NCBI GenBank assembly: GCA_963779055.1
Contig: CAVZWN010000005.1
Location: 1 to 64,000, forward strand
Length of the DNA stretch: 64,000 bases
Direction of reading: 5' to 3'
Origin: Sulfurimicrobium sp963779055
Lineage (GTDB): Bacteria > Pseudomonadota > Gammaproteobacteria > Burkholderiales > Sulfuricellaceae
Positions 29,545 to 37,609 of this stretch are shown here, piece after piece. Position numbers and translations under genes: made by a program. The first letter of the stretch is position 1; every line of letters starts with the position of its first letter. The notes beneath the pieces are model-generated. The model ran no database searches. It had not been told where the DNA came from and saw only the letters and a list, made by a program, of their open reading frames with translations.

Positions 29545-29978
29545 TCCCTGCCTGCCTCCGTTACTGCCGTCAGCGCCATATCCCGCCCCTCATCCCGGAT
29601 CTGGAACTGAATCTCCACATCCGCCGGGGGCAAGAAGCCTGCGGCTTTCTCCGGCCATTCCACCAGACATACGGTGGCCGGGTTGAAATATTCCCGAAAT
29701 CCCGACCCTTCCCACTCTTCCGGATCGGCGAATCGATATAAATCAAAGTGGTATAAGTTTAAACTAGAAACAACGTAAAGTTCAACCAGTGTATAGGTCG
29801 GACTTTTTACTTTTCCCCCATAACCCAGCCCGCGTAGAATGGCGCGAACCAGGCTGGTTTTCCCCGCACCGAGGTCTCCGGAGAGATAGATGACCAGCCC
29901 CGGACGCAACGCCAGAGCCAGTTCTGCACCGAGTTGCAGGGTGCTGTTTTCATCCGCGAGGAATCGCGATATTTCCAT
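29508..29978 (-). CDS. tsaE: tRNA t6A37 biosynthesis ATPase TsaE
   Basis: A 156-residue P-loop protein needed with TsaB, TsaD and TsaC for threonylcarbamoyl-adenosine at position 37 of tRNAs reading ANN codons. Walker A is GDLGAGKTSLVRAIL, and the family motif SPTYTLVE and the stretch YHFDLYRFADPEEWE are present. Alternative Met starts lie up to 23 codons upstream; the one at 29978 matches the family length. It is divergent from queG, whose start lies within about ten bases, and coupled to amiC as in many proteobacteria. Confidence 0.93.
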   Translation of the reverse strand: MEISRFLADENSTLQLGAELALALRPGLVIYLSGDLGAGKTSLVRAILRGLGYGGKVKSPTYTLVELYVVSSLNLYHFDLYRFADPEEWEGSGFREYFNPATVCLVEWPEKAAGFLPPADVEIQFQIRDEGRDMALTAVTEAGRECLNRLQDMNAI

Positions 29979-29983
29979 ATTGG

Positions 29984-31096
29984 ATGCTTGTGCAGGCTTC
30001 ATATTCAGATTCTGATTACGGCAAACTGAGTGAAAAAATAAAGGCATGGGGCCAGGAATCAGGCTTCCAGGCCGTCGCCATCAGCGCGCCACAGCTTGCG
30101 GATGCCGAAACTCGCTTGCTGGACTGGCTATCACACGGCTACCACGGCGAAATGCATTATATGGCAAGCCATGGCGTGAAGCGCAGCCGCCCTGACGAAT
30201 TGGTGCCCGGCACGGTAACCGTGATCAGCGTACGACTCGACTACCTGCCGCCAGATGCACGGGATAGCGATGAAGTGCTTACCAGCACTGACAAGGCCTT
30301 CATTTCGCGCTATGCACTGGGTCGTGATTACCATAAGACACTGCGCAGCAGGCTGCAGAAACTGGCCGACAAAATACAGGAATCCATCGGTCCGTACGGC
30401 TACCGCGTATTCACCGACAGCGCGCCAGTCATGGAAGTCGAACTGGCGTCCCAGGCCGGGCTGGGCTGGCGCGGCAAACACAGCCTGCTGCTGTCGCGGG
30501 AACATGGCTCGTGGTTTTTTCTCGGTGAAATATTCACCGACCTGCCCCTGCCGCCGGACCCGCCGCAATCCAGCCATTGCGGCACATGCACCCGCTGCAT
30601 CGATGCCTGCCCCACCCAGGCGATTATCGCCCCCTATCGGGTGGATGCGCGACGCTGCATTTCCTACCTCACCATCGAGCTGAAAGGCAGCATCCCGCTG
30701 GAACTGCGGCCACTGATGGGTAACCGCATCTATGGCTGCGATGACTGCCAGCTGGCCTGCCCATGGAATCGCCATGCACAATTAAGCATGGAAAAAGATT
30801 TTGCGGTACGTCATGGTCTCGACAACCCTGATCTTGCGGCTCTTTTCTCCTGGAGCGAAGAAGAATTCCTGGCCAGAACCGCTGGCAGCGCCATTCACCG
30901 CATTGGATTCGAACGCTGGTTGCGCAATATCGCCGTTGCGCTGGGAAATGCACAAGCCAGCGATGCGGTATTGCAAGCGCTGAATAATCGCCGCTGCCAT
31001 CCATCTGAAATGATACGCGAACATGTTGCATGGGCGCTGGCACAACACGGGCAATCATGCGATGATTGGTCCTATTCAGAACAACCGGCGCGATAA
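29984..31096 (+). CDS. queG: Epoxyqueuosine reductase QueG
   Basis: A 370-residue cobalamin- and Fe-S-dependent enzyme that reduces epoxyqueuosine to queuosine in tRNA. Two [4Fe-4S] sites are clear (CGTCTRCIDACPTQAI and CDDCQLACPWN), and DUF1730-type motifs (HGYHGEMHYM, ISRYALGRDYH, GLGWRGKHSLLLSREHGSW) match the family. A C-terminal helical HEAT-like part is present. fnr follows after 5 bases. Confidence 0.95.
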   Translation: MLVQASYSDSDYGKLSEKIKAWGQESGFQAVAISAPQLADAETRLLDWLSHGYHGEMHYMASHGVKRSRPDELVPGTVTVISVRLDYLPPDARDSDEVLTSTDKAFISRYALGRDYHKTLRSRLQKLADKIQESIGPYGYRVFTDSAPVMEVELASQAGLGWRGKHSLLLSREHGSWFFLGEIFTDLPLPPDPPQSSHCGTCTRCIDACPTQAIIAPYRVDARRCISYLTIELKGSIPLELRPLMGNRIYGCDDCQLACPWNRHAQLSMEKDFAVRHGLDNPDLAALFSWSEEEFLARTAGSAIHRIGFERWLRNIAVALGNAQASDAVLQALNNRRCHPSEMIREHVAWALAQHGQSCDDWSYSEQPAR

Positions 31097-31101
31097 CTGA
31101 C

Positions 31102-31878
31102 ATGCCACAGAAAGCTCGGAAGCTGTTCACCGACATTATTGACGTGCGTTATCCCAAGCCCGCTTGTTCCACCTGCGATCTTCGCGACCTGTGGTGCCTC
31201 CCCACCGGACTCAAAGGGCCACAATCCAGGCAATTGGATGAAATCATCAACCGCCGCAAGCGGGTCAAACGCGGCGAACACCTTTACCGTTCCGGCGACT
31301 CTTTCCGTTCCCTGTACGCCCTGCGCACGGGTTTTTTCAAAACGGTCCTGAGCAGCGAGAACGGCCAGGATCTTGTCACCGGCTTCCACATGAGCGGCGA
31401 ATTACTCGGCCTGGATGCCATCTGTGATGACAGCCACTGTTGCAATGCCGTTGCCCTTGAAGATAGCGAAATCTGCGAGATCCCATACTCCGCACTGGAA
31501 AACCTGTGCCGGGAAATTTCCGGTCTGCAGCACCAGTTTCACAAAATCATGAGCCGCGAGATTGCGCGCGACCATAACCTGATGGCGCTGCTTTCAAGCA
31601 TGAACGCCGATGAGCGCATTGCGGCCTTTCTGATCAACCTGTCCCAGCGCTTCGAGGCACGCGGCTATTCTCCCGTCCAGTTTCAGCTACGCATGACACG
31701 CGGAGAAATCGGCAGCTATCTCGGGCTCAAGCTGGAAACTGTCAGCCGCACCCTGTCGAAACTCCAGGACGAGGGTATGATTTCCGTACAGAACAAACAT
31801 CTCATTCTTAACGACCTGCCGCGCCTGAGACAGATCGTTGGACACAACATCTCAGGCGCGCCTTCCGACAAGAGCTGA
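31102..31878 (+). CDS. fnr: FNR/ANR-type oxygen-sensing transcription regulator
   Basis: A 258-residue CRP/FNR regulator with cyclic-nucleotide-like domain, dimer helix and HTH (MTRGEIGSYLGLKLETVSRTL). Cluster cysteines are CSTC...WC near the N-terminus and the Cys of EICEIPY. The N-terminal spacing is CX2CX6C, one residue longer than the CX2CX5C I recall for E. coli FNR, owing to an extra Trp. The recognition helix residues E..S.R match those that read TTGAT-N4-ATCAA. It is next to the cbb3 operon, its expected target under low oxygen. Confidence 0.93.
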   Translation: MPQKARKLFTDIIDVRYPKPACSTCDLRDLWCLPTGLKGPQSRQLDEIINRRKRVKRGEHLYRSGDSFRSLYALRTGFFKTVLSSENGQDLVTGFHMSGELLGLDAICDDSHCCNAVALEDSEICEIPYSALENLCREISGLQHQFHKIMSREIARDHNLMALLSSMNADERIAAFLINLSQRFEARGYSPVQFQLRMTRGEIGSYLGLKLETVSRTLSKLQDEGMISVQNKHLILNDLPRLRQIVGHNISGAPSDKS

Positions 31879-31897
31879 GCACATTCAGTGCGTTCCA

Positions 31898-32029
31898 TCA
31901 GGCGTTGGGGTCGCCCGATTTTTTCATGAACCAGATAATGAAAAAGACTGCCATCACCAGTATAAAGCCAATCGTGAACATGCTGAGCAGACCAGTTTCC
32001 GTTTTAAACAGCAGATCAATTATTACCAT
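31898..32029 (-). CDS. Small membrane protein, DUF3149-like
   Basis: A 43-residue peptide with one membrane segment (MFTIGFILVMAVFFIIWFM) and a basic C-terminus. An AGGAGG ribosome site lies five bases before the ATG, which strongly supports translation. It resembles the short DUF3149 proteins often found by cbb3 genes. It is the last gene of the cco unit, and convergent with fnr. Role unknown. Confidence 0.7.
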   Translation of the reverse strand: MVIIDLLFKTETGLLSMFTIGFILVMAVFFIIWFMKKSGDPNA

Positions 32030-32056
32030 CCCACCCTCCTGAAACAATGACAAAAG

Positions 32057-32575
32057 TTATCGGTTGCTTTGCATCGTGACGACATTTTCCTTGGGCAAAT
32101 GCAGCTTTCCGGTCAGACGCCAGCGACTGTCTGTATCTTCCAGAACCAGCCGCCACCGGGTTGGCTCCAGCGTCCTGATCTTCCCCTCGTAATAACCTGA
32201 AGCGCCCCGTTCCAGCGTCACTACCCGATCCAGGTCGGAACGAGCCGGGTGCAAGATCTTGAGTCTCAGGACGGGCGGAAAAGCCTCGGTATCCGCTTTC
32301 TGCAACATCACGCGCAACTGTGTGGCATCGCCCCCCACCATCAACTGCGCCTTAAGTTGAAGGGTTTCGGCCATCTGGTCGCGCGCGATGGTTTGATTGA
32401 TAGCCAGCCCTTTCTTGTAATAGTCGTCTTCCACCAGGCCATCATCCGTCGCAAACGCCAGCCAGCCAGTCACGAAACCGGCCACCACGACTGCCGCCGG
32501 GCCCGCCATCAATATCCAGGGCCAGGGTTCGCGATACCAGGGTTTACTAGTTTGGGTCATAGCAGTCATCATCAC
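32057..32575 (-). CDS. ccoH: FixH/CcoH-like cbb3 oxidase assembly protein
   Basis: A 172-residue single-pass membrane protein. The anchor is WILMAGPAAVVVAGFVTGWLAF, followed by DDYYKKGLAINQ, a FixH hallmark, and a periplasmic beta domain. In other bacteria CcoH/FixH is needed for stable cbb3 assembly. It overlaps the ccoG stop by 4 bases. Confidence 0.9.
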   Translation of the reverse strand: MMMTAMTQTSKPWYREPWPWILMAGPAAVVVAGFVTGWLAFATDDGLVEDDYYKKGLAINQTIARDQMAETLQLKAQLMVGGDATQLRVMLQKADTEAFPPVLRLKILHPARSDLDRVVTLERGASGYYEGKIRTLEPTRWRLVLEDTDSRWRLTGKLHLPKENVVTMQSNR

Positions 32576-33993
32576 CTCACGATAAAACTGGTTTTCTCAT
32601 TGACGGAGAATGCCGGATTATCAACATCCTGCACCTGAATATAGACCTGGCTGGAGCCCGGCTTCACATCAGCCGGATCGACCCGCAGGCTGATCGAAAT
32701 ACTGTGCGATTCCGCCGCATGCACTTCCAGCGGCTGCGGTTCGGTCGTCACCACCTTCAATCCCTCAAGACCAGAGGCAGTCAGTTGGTAACGATGCGGC
32801 TTTTCATCCATATTGATGATCTGCATGCGATAGACGTTCTCCAGCAATCCATCATCCGTCTCCCTCACCAGGGCCATGCGGTCGCGCATGATATTGGCCT
32901 TGAGCGGCGTGCGCATATACAGCGCGACGCCCAGCGCTACCGTAATTGCAGCCAGAATGGCGGTGTACAGCAACACGCGCGGCCGGAACACATGCGCCAT
33001 CATGGTGCGCTCGGGAAACTTTCCAAGCATGACATTTTCAGTCGAATAGCGGATCAGGCCACGCGGATAGTTCATCTTGTCCATGACCTGATTGCAGCCA
33101 TCGATACAGGCGGCGCAACCGATACACTCGTACTGCAAGCCCTTGCGGATATCGATGCCGGTCGGGCAAACCTGAACGCAGATACCGCAATCCACGCAGT
33201 CACCCTTGCCATCAGCACGGTAATCAGACCCCTTCTTGCGCTGCCCGCGCGGTTCACCGCGTTTTTCATCGTAGGTGATGATGAGCGTATCCGGGTCGAA
33301 CATCACACTCTGGAAACGTGCGTAAGGGCACATGTAGAGACACACCTGCTCCTTCATCCAGCCGGCATTGCCGTAAGTGGCGAAAGCATAGAAGAACACC
33401 CAGAAGGTTTCCCACGGCCCCATGCCGAAACTGACAAATGAAACAGCCAGTTCCTTGATGGGCGTGAAATAGCCCACAAAAGTAAATCCGGTCCATAAGG
33501 ACAACACGATCCAGGCCGTGTGCTTGGCCGTTCTGAGAAAAATCTTGCGCGTACCCCAGCCGGCCTTGTCCAGCTTGATGCGCTTCTGGCGGTCACCTTC
33601 GATAAATTGCTCGATCCACATGAACAGCTCGGTATAAACCGTTTGCGGGCAGGCGTAGCCGCACCAGATACGCCCCGCCACCGCAGTAAAAAGAAACAGC
33701 CCGAGCGCCGAAATCACCAGCAAGCCGGTGAGGAAGATAAAATCCTGCGGGAAAAACACCGTGCCGAAAATGTAGAATCTTCGCGTCAGCAGATCAAACA
33801 ACACTGCGGGTCTATCATTCCAGGTCAGCCACGGCAGGCCATAGAACACCAGTTGGGTAACCACTACCCCCCAAATGCGCAGGCTGGCGAAAATTCCGCT
33901 CACCGAACGTGGCTGGATTTTCTTTCGCACTGCATACAACTCATCGCCCTCACCCTCGGCCGGGGATGCCGGGGTATTTCTTGCCTGATTCAA
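32572..33993 (-). CDS. ccoG: Cytochrome c oxidase accessory protein CcoG
   Basis: A ~473-residue membrane ferredoxin-like protein linked to copper reduction for cbb3 assembly. It has five or six membrane segments, the motif WCGYACPQTVYTELFMWIE, and two [4Fe-4S] sites (CVDCGICVQVCP and CIGCAACIDGC), then a C-terminal immunoglobulin-like domain. The start is set at a TTG (33993) because AGGAG lies six bases upstream and the length matches the family. An ATG at 34086 would add 31 residues and sit only 25 bases from the ccoP stop. Confidence 0.92.
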   Translation of the reverse strand: MNQARNTPASPAEGEGDELYAVRKKIQPRSVSGIFASLRIWGVVVTQLVFYGLPWLTWNDRPAVLFDLLTRRFYIFGTVFFPQDFIFLTGLLVISALGLFLFTAVAGRIWCGYACPQTVYTELFMWIEQFIEGDRQKRIKLDKAGWGTRKIFLRTAKHTAWIVLSLWTGFTFVGYFTPIKELAVSFVSFGMGPWETFWVFFYAFATYGNAGWMKEQVCLYMCPYARFQSVMFDPDTLIITYDEKRGEPRGQRKKGSDYRADGKGDCVDCGICVQVCPTGIDIRKGLQYECIGCAACIDGCNQVMDKMNYPRGLIRYSTENVMLGKFPERTMMAHVFRPRVLLYTAILAAITVALGVALYMRTPLKANIMRDRMALVRETDDGLLENVYRMQIINMDEKPHRYQLTASGLEGLKVVTTEPQPLEVHAAESHSISISLRVDPADVKPGSSQVYIQVQDVDNPAFSVNEKTSFIVR

Positions 33994-34110
33994 AACCAGC
34001 TCCTGAAGAAATTTTTGCCTCGCCTGCCACTGAGCAATCGACGCAGGAATTCCCTGACAAAACCGGGCCGAACGGGATATCCCCATTCGACCCGATCTGG
34101 CTAGATCAAA

Positions 34111-35013
34111 TTACTTGCCTTCTGACAGGCCATACACATAGGCAGCCAGCAAGTGAATCTTGGCATCACCCAGGAAATCCTTCCATGCCGGCATCACGCC
34201 TTTACGTCCCTTGGTGATGGTTTCTGTCACAGTCGCTTCAGAGCTGCCATACAGCCATACCTTGTCGGTCAGGTTGGGCGCGCCCAGTGCCTGCATGCCT
34301 GTGCCGGCCGGCATATGGCAGGCAGCACACACCTGATCGAACTTGGGCTTGCCCGCTGCCGCCAGGTTGGCATCGTGCGGCTTGCCGGAAAGAGCGAACA
34401 CATAGTTTGCGACCTCTTTCACACCTGCCTCACCCAATACAGGACCATGCGGCGGCATGATGCCAGTACGGCCATTCATGATACTGGCCTTGATGGTTTC
34501 CGGATCACCACCATACAGCCAGTCCTTGTCGCTCAGGCTGGGGAAGCCCCTGGCACCGCCTGCATCAGACCCATGGCACTGGGAGCAATAGGTCACGAAC
34601 AGGCGCTGTCCCATCTGCTTGGCTTCCGGATCGGCAGCCACCACTTTCAGATCCTGTTTCAGGAACTTGTTGAAGATCGGATCATAGGTTTCCGCAGCGT
34701 GTTTCATTTCACCTTCCCACTGCCCGGTAGAGGTCCAGCCCCAGATACCTTTGAAACTGCCCAGGCCGGGGTACAGCACCAGATAGACCAGAGAGAAAAC
34801 CACCGTGATGTAGAACAGCCAGCTCCACCATGCCGGCAGTGGGTTATTCCATTCGGCCAGGTCGCCATCCCATACATGGCCGGTCGTATCCACCTGACCC
34901 GCACTGCGCTTGATACTCACCATCTTCAGGAACACGGCACAGCCAATTACGCTGACCAGGGTAATCCCGGCGACGAACAGGCTCCAAAAGTCGCTTACAA
35001 AATCACTCATCAC
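34111..35013 (-). CDS. ccoP: cbb3 oxidase diheme subunit CcoP
   Basis: A 300-residue membrane-anchored diheme cytochrome c. An N-terminal anchor (FVAGITLVSVIGCAVFL) and a second membrane segment (WWSWLFYITVVFSLVYLVL) precede two CXXCH sites (CSQCH, CAACH) with Met ligand regions (GIMPPHG, GVMPAW). It passes electrons to CcoO and then to the CcoN active site. A second Met (35010) may be the true start. Confidence 0.95.
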   Translation of the reverse strand: MMSDFVSDFWSLFVAGITLVSVIGCAVFLKMVSIKRSAGQVDTTGHVWDGDLAEWNNPLPAWWSWLFYITVVFSLVYLVLYPGLGSFKGIWGWTSTGQWEGEMKHAAETYDPIFNKFLKQDLKVVAADPEAKQMGQRLFVTYCSQCHGSDAGGARGFPSLSDKDWLYGGDPETIKASIMNGRTGIMPPHGPVLGEAGVKEVANYVFALSGKPHDANLAAAGKPKFDQVCAACHMPAGTGMQALGAPNLTDKVWLYGSSEATVTETITKGRKGVMPAWKDFLGDAKIHLLAAYVYGLSEGK

Positions 35014-35020
35014 TTCCTCC

Positions 35021-35206
35021 TTAGCGTTCCGCTGTCTTGGCTGCGGAATTCACATTCACCCGTTCAAATTCATCATCATCCATCGGCAACCGGGCGGCTT
35101 CATCGAACGCCTTCTTACGGCGCCCGCTGAAAGCCCAGAAAACGATGGCGAGAAAAGTAACGAACGACGCCACCGTCACAATTGATCTGAGATCGTTGAT
35201 GTCCAT
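35021..35206 (-). CDS. ccoQ: cbb3 oxidase subunit CcoQ
   Basis: A 61-residue single-pass protein (VTVASFVTFLAIVFWAFSG) with an acidic tail (MDDDEFER), typical of CcoQ, which stabilises the oxidase. It lies 4 bases after ccoO and 7 before ccoP. Confidence 0.9.
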   Translation of the reverse strand: MDINDLRSIVTVASFVTFLAIVFWAFSGRRKKAFDEAARLPMDDDEFERVNVNSAAKTAER

Positions 35207-35210
35207 GGCT

Positions 35211-35830
35211 TTACCTCGTGCTCTTGATAGCCGTGCCCAGATTTTGCAGATAGGCGATCAGGGCATCCTGCTCGGTCTTGCCCTTCAGCTCATCATTGGC
35301 CTTGGCGATCTGCTCGTCGGTATAGGGCAGGCCCAGGGTCCGCAGCACTTTCATGTTGGGCATGATATCGACCCCATCCAGGCTCGCACTGGCCAGCCAG
35401 GGGTAGGCCGGCATATTGGATTCCGGCACCACGTCGCGTGGTTGTTGAGGTGGGTGCGATGCCAGTCGTCGGAATAGCGGCCGCCGACGCGGTGCAGGTC
35501 CGGACCGGTGCGCTTGGAGCCCCACTGGAACGGGTGATCGTAGACAAACTCACCCGCCACCGAGTAGTGGCCATAGCGCTCGGTTTCGGCACGGAACGGA
35601 CGGATCATCTGCGAGTGGCAGTTGTAGCACCCTTCGCGCTGATAGATGTCACGTCCGGCCAGTTGCAGCGCGGAGTAGGGCTTGAGCCCTGCCACCGGCT
35701 CAGTGGTGGACTTCTGGAAGAACAGCGGCACGATTTCCACCAGTCCGCCCACACTCACCACCAGCAGGATCAGCACGATCATCAGGCCGATATTTTTTTC
35801 CAGAAACTCATGCGATGAAGTTGCACTCAT
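35211..35830 (-). CDS. ccoO: cbb3 oxidase monoheme subunit CcoO, one frameshift
   Basis: The membrane-bound cytochrome c subunit. It has an N-terminal anchor (LMIVLILLVVSVGGLVEIVP), the heme site EGCYNCHSQMIRP, GPDLHRVGGRYSDDWHRTHL and the C-terminal part PESNMPAYPWLASASLDG...DALIAYLQNLG. The frame breaks at HLNN (~35440): one missing C in a CCC run restores HLNNPRDVVPESNMPAYPWL. The GGAGAG ribosome site precedes the ATG at 35830. A defect here would abolish the oxidase, so a sequence error is likely. Confidence 0.9.
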
Positions 35831-35852
35831 TGTTTTCTCTCCTTCCCTGAAC

Positions 35853-37286
35853 TTAAGCGTGAGCGCCGGCAACTGGCGGGAATTGCAGCGTCATCCACCG
35901 CCTTGGCGCCTGCAACCGTCTTGAACACGTTGTAGGCCATGATCAGCATTCCGCTGAGGAACATCAGGCCGCCCAGCAATCGGATAGCCAGGAACGGATA
36001 GGTCATTTTTACCGATTCGGCAAAACTGTAGGTCAGCGTGCCATCCGGGTTGACCGCACGCCACATCAGGCCTTCCGCCACACCGGCGATCCACATTGCG
36101 GCGATGTACAGCACCACGCCAATGGTCGCGATCCAGAAATGTGCCGTGATGAGCTTGATGCTGTACATCTGCTCACGTCCGAACAGGCGCGGAATCAGAT
36201 AGTAGATGCAGCCGATCGATACCATCGCCACCCAGCCCAGTGCACCGGAGTGGACATGACCCACGGTCCAGTCGGTGTAGTGGGACAGCGCATTCACACT
36301 CTTGATGGCCATCATCGGGCCTTCGAAAGTGGACATGCCGTAGAAGGACAGCGAAGTCACCAGGAACTTCAGGATCGGGTCGGTACGCAGTTTGTGCCAC
36401 GCGCCGGACAAGGTCATGATGCCGTTGATCATGCCGCCCCAGGAAGGCGCCAGCAGAATCAGCGAGAACAGCATGCCGATGGACTGGGTCCAGTCAGGCA
36501 GCGCGGTGTAGTGCAGATGGTGCGGACCCGCCCACATGTAGGTAAAGATCAGCGCCCAGAAGTGCACCACGGAGAGGCGGTAGGAATACACCGGACGGCC
36601 TGCCTGCTTGGGCACGAAGTAATACATCATGCCGAGGAAACCAGCGGTCAGGAAGAAGCCCACTGCATTATGGCCGTACCACCATTGCACCATGGCATCC
36701 TGTACGCCGGCATAGGCAGAGTAGGATTTCCACAGGGAAACCGGAAGCGCTGCGCTATTCACCAGATGCAGGAGCGCCACGGTCAGGATGAAGGCGCCGA
36801 AAAACCAGTTCGCCACATAGATATGCGTGGTCTTGCGCTTCATGATGGTTCCGAAGAACACGATGGCATAGCTGACCCAGACCAGTGTGATCAGGATATC
36901 GATCGGCCATTCCAGTTCGGCATACTCTTTGGAAGAGGTGATCCCCAGCGGCAGGGTAATGGCCGCCAGCAAAATCACCAGCCTGCCAGCCCCAGAAGGT
37001 AAAGGCCGCCAGCCCGTCGCTGAACAGGCGTGTGTGACAGGTACGTTGAACGACATAGTAGGACGTCGCAAAAAGCGCCGACCCGCCAAAGGCAAAAATC
37101 ACTGCATTGGTATGCAGTGGCCGCAAACGGCCATATGACAAATATGAAATACCGTAATGTCATATCCGGCCAGACCAGCTGAGCGGCGATAATCACCCCT
37201 ACCAGCATGCCGACAATTCCCCACACCACCGTCATGATGGAGAATTGCCGCACCACCTTGTAGTTATATGTGGCTTGCGCTTCCAT
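35853..37286 (-). CDS. ccoN: cbb3 oxidase catalytic subunit CcoN, three apparent frameshifts
   Basis: The heme-copper subunit, first gene of ccoNOQP. It reads in several frames: the start MEAQATYNYKVVRQFS; SYGRLRPLHTNAVIFAFGG (heme-ligand His region); then LAAITLPLGITSSKEYAELE through MVQWWYGHNAVGFFLT, HFWALIFTYMWAGPHHLHYT and VGHVHSGALGWVAM. Shifts lie near 37135, 36985 and 35877. Removing one base at each restores FWGWQLVILLAAITLPLG and an expected C-terminus IPPVAGAHA with a stop at 35853, leaving room for the ccoO ribosome site. Without the last repair the frame runs to 35827. Confidence 0.9.
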
Positions 37287-37366
37287 ATATTTCCTCCTGA
37301 TTACGATATAAGACCAATTCGGGACATTACGGTCCGGAATAATAACGTTATCAGTAGGGGTATATT

Positions 37367-37380
37367 TTGCGCTAGATCAA
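37367..37380. promoter_or_regulatory. Candidate FNR box upstream of ccoN
   Basis: TTGCG-CTAG-ATCAA matches the FNR palindrome TTGAT-N4-ATCAA at 8 of 10 positions. It is centred about 88 bases before the ccoN ATG, compatible with activation of the cco operon by the nearby FNR. Confidence 0.5.
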
Positions 37381-37427
37381 ACTTGGTGCATTTTGTGCGG
37401 CCAAATGCCGCAGATAATCTGGGAATG

Positions 37428-37592
37428 TCATGCATCAGGAGGAGGCCGGGGACGATCGTCATCCATCAGAATCCGGTGGGCAGGCCCTTCCATATCCTCA
37501 AACTGACCGCTCTTCACCGCCCAGAGGAAGATGCCTACGATCAGAAAGATCAGGACGACGCTTAAAGGAATCAGTAAATAGAGAATTTCCAT
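37428..37592 (-). CDS. ccoS: cbb3 oxidase maturation protein CcoS
   Basis: A 54-residue protein with one membrane segment (LIPLSVVLIFLIVGIFLWAV) and the family stretch KSGQFEDMEGPAHRILMDDD, clear marks of CcoS. CcoS is needed for cofactor insertion into cbb3. It starts 17 bases after the ccoI stop, so ccoI-ccoS form one unit, upstream of and on the same strand as ccoN. Confidence 0.93.
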   Translation of the reverse strand: MEILYLLIPLSVVLIFLIVGIFLWAVKSGQFEDMEGPAHRILMDDDRPRPPPDA

Positions 37593-37609
37593 GGCTGCAT
37601 CTTAGATGC

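Noticed and set aside
35430..37145. Programmed frameshifting in ccoN/ccoO
   Set aside because: No slippery heptamer with a downstream structure is seen, three sites would be needed in one gene, and the family does not use it.
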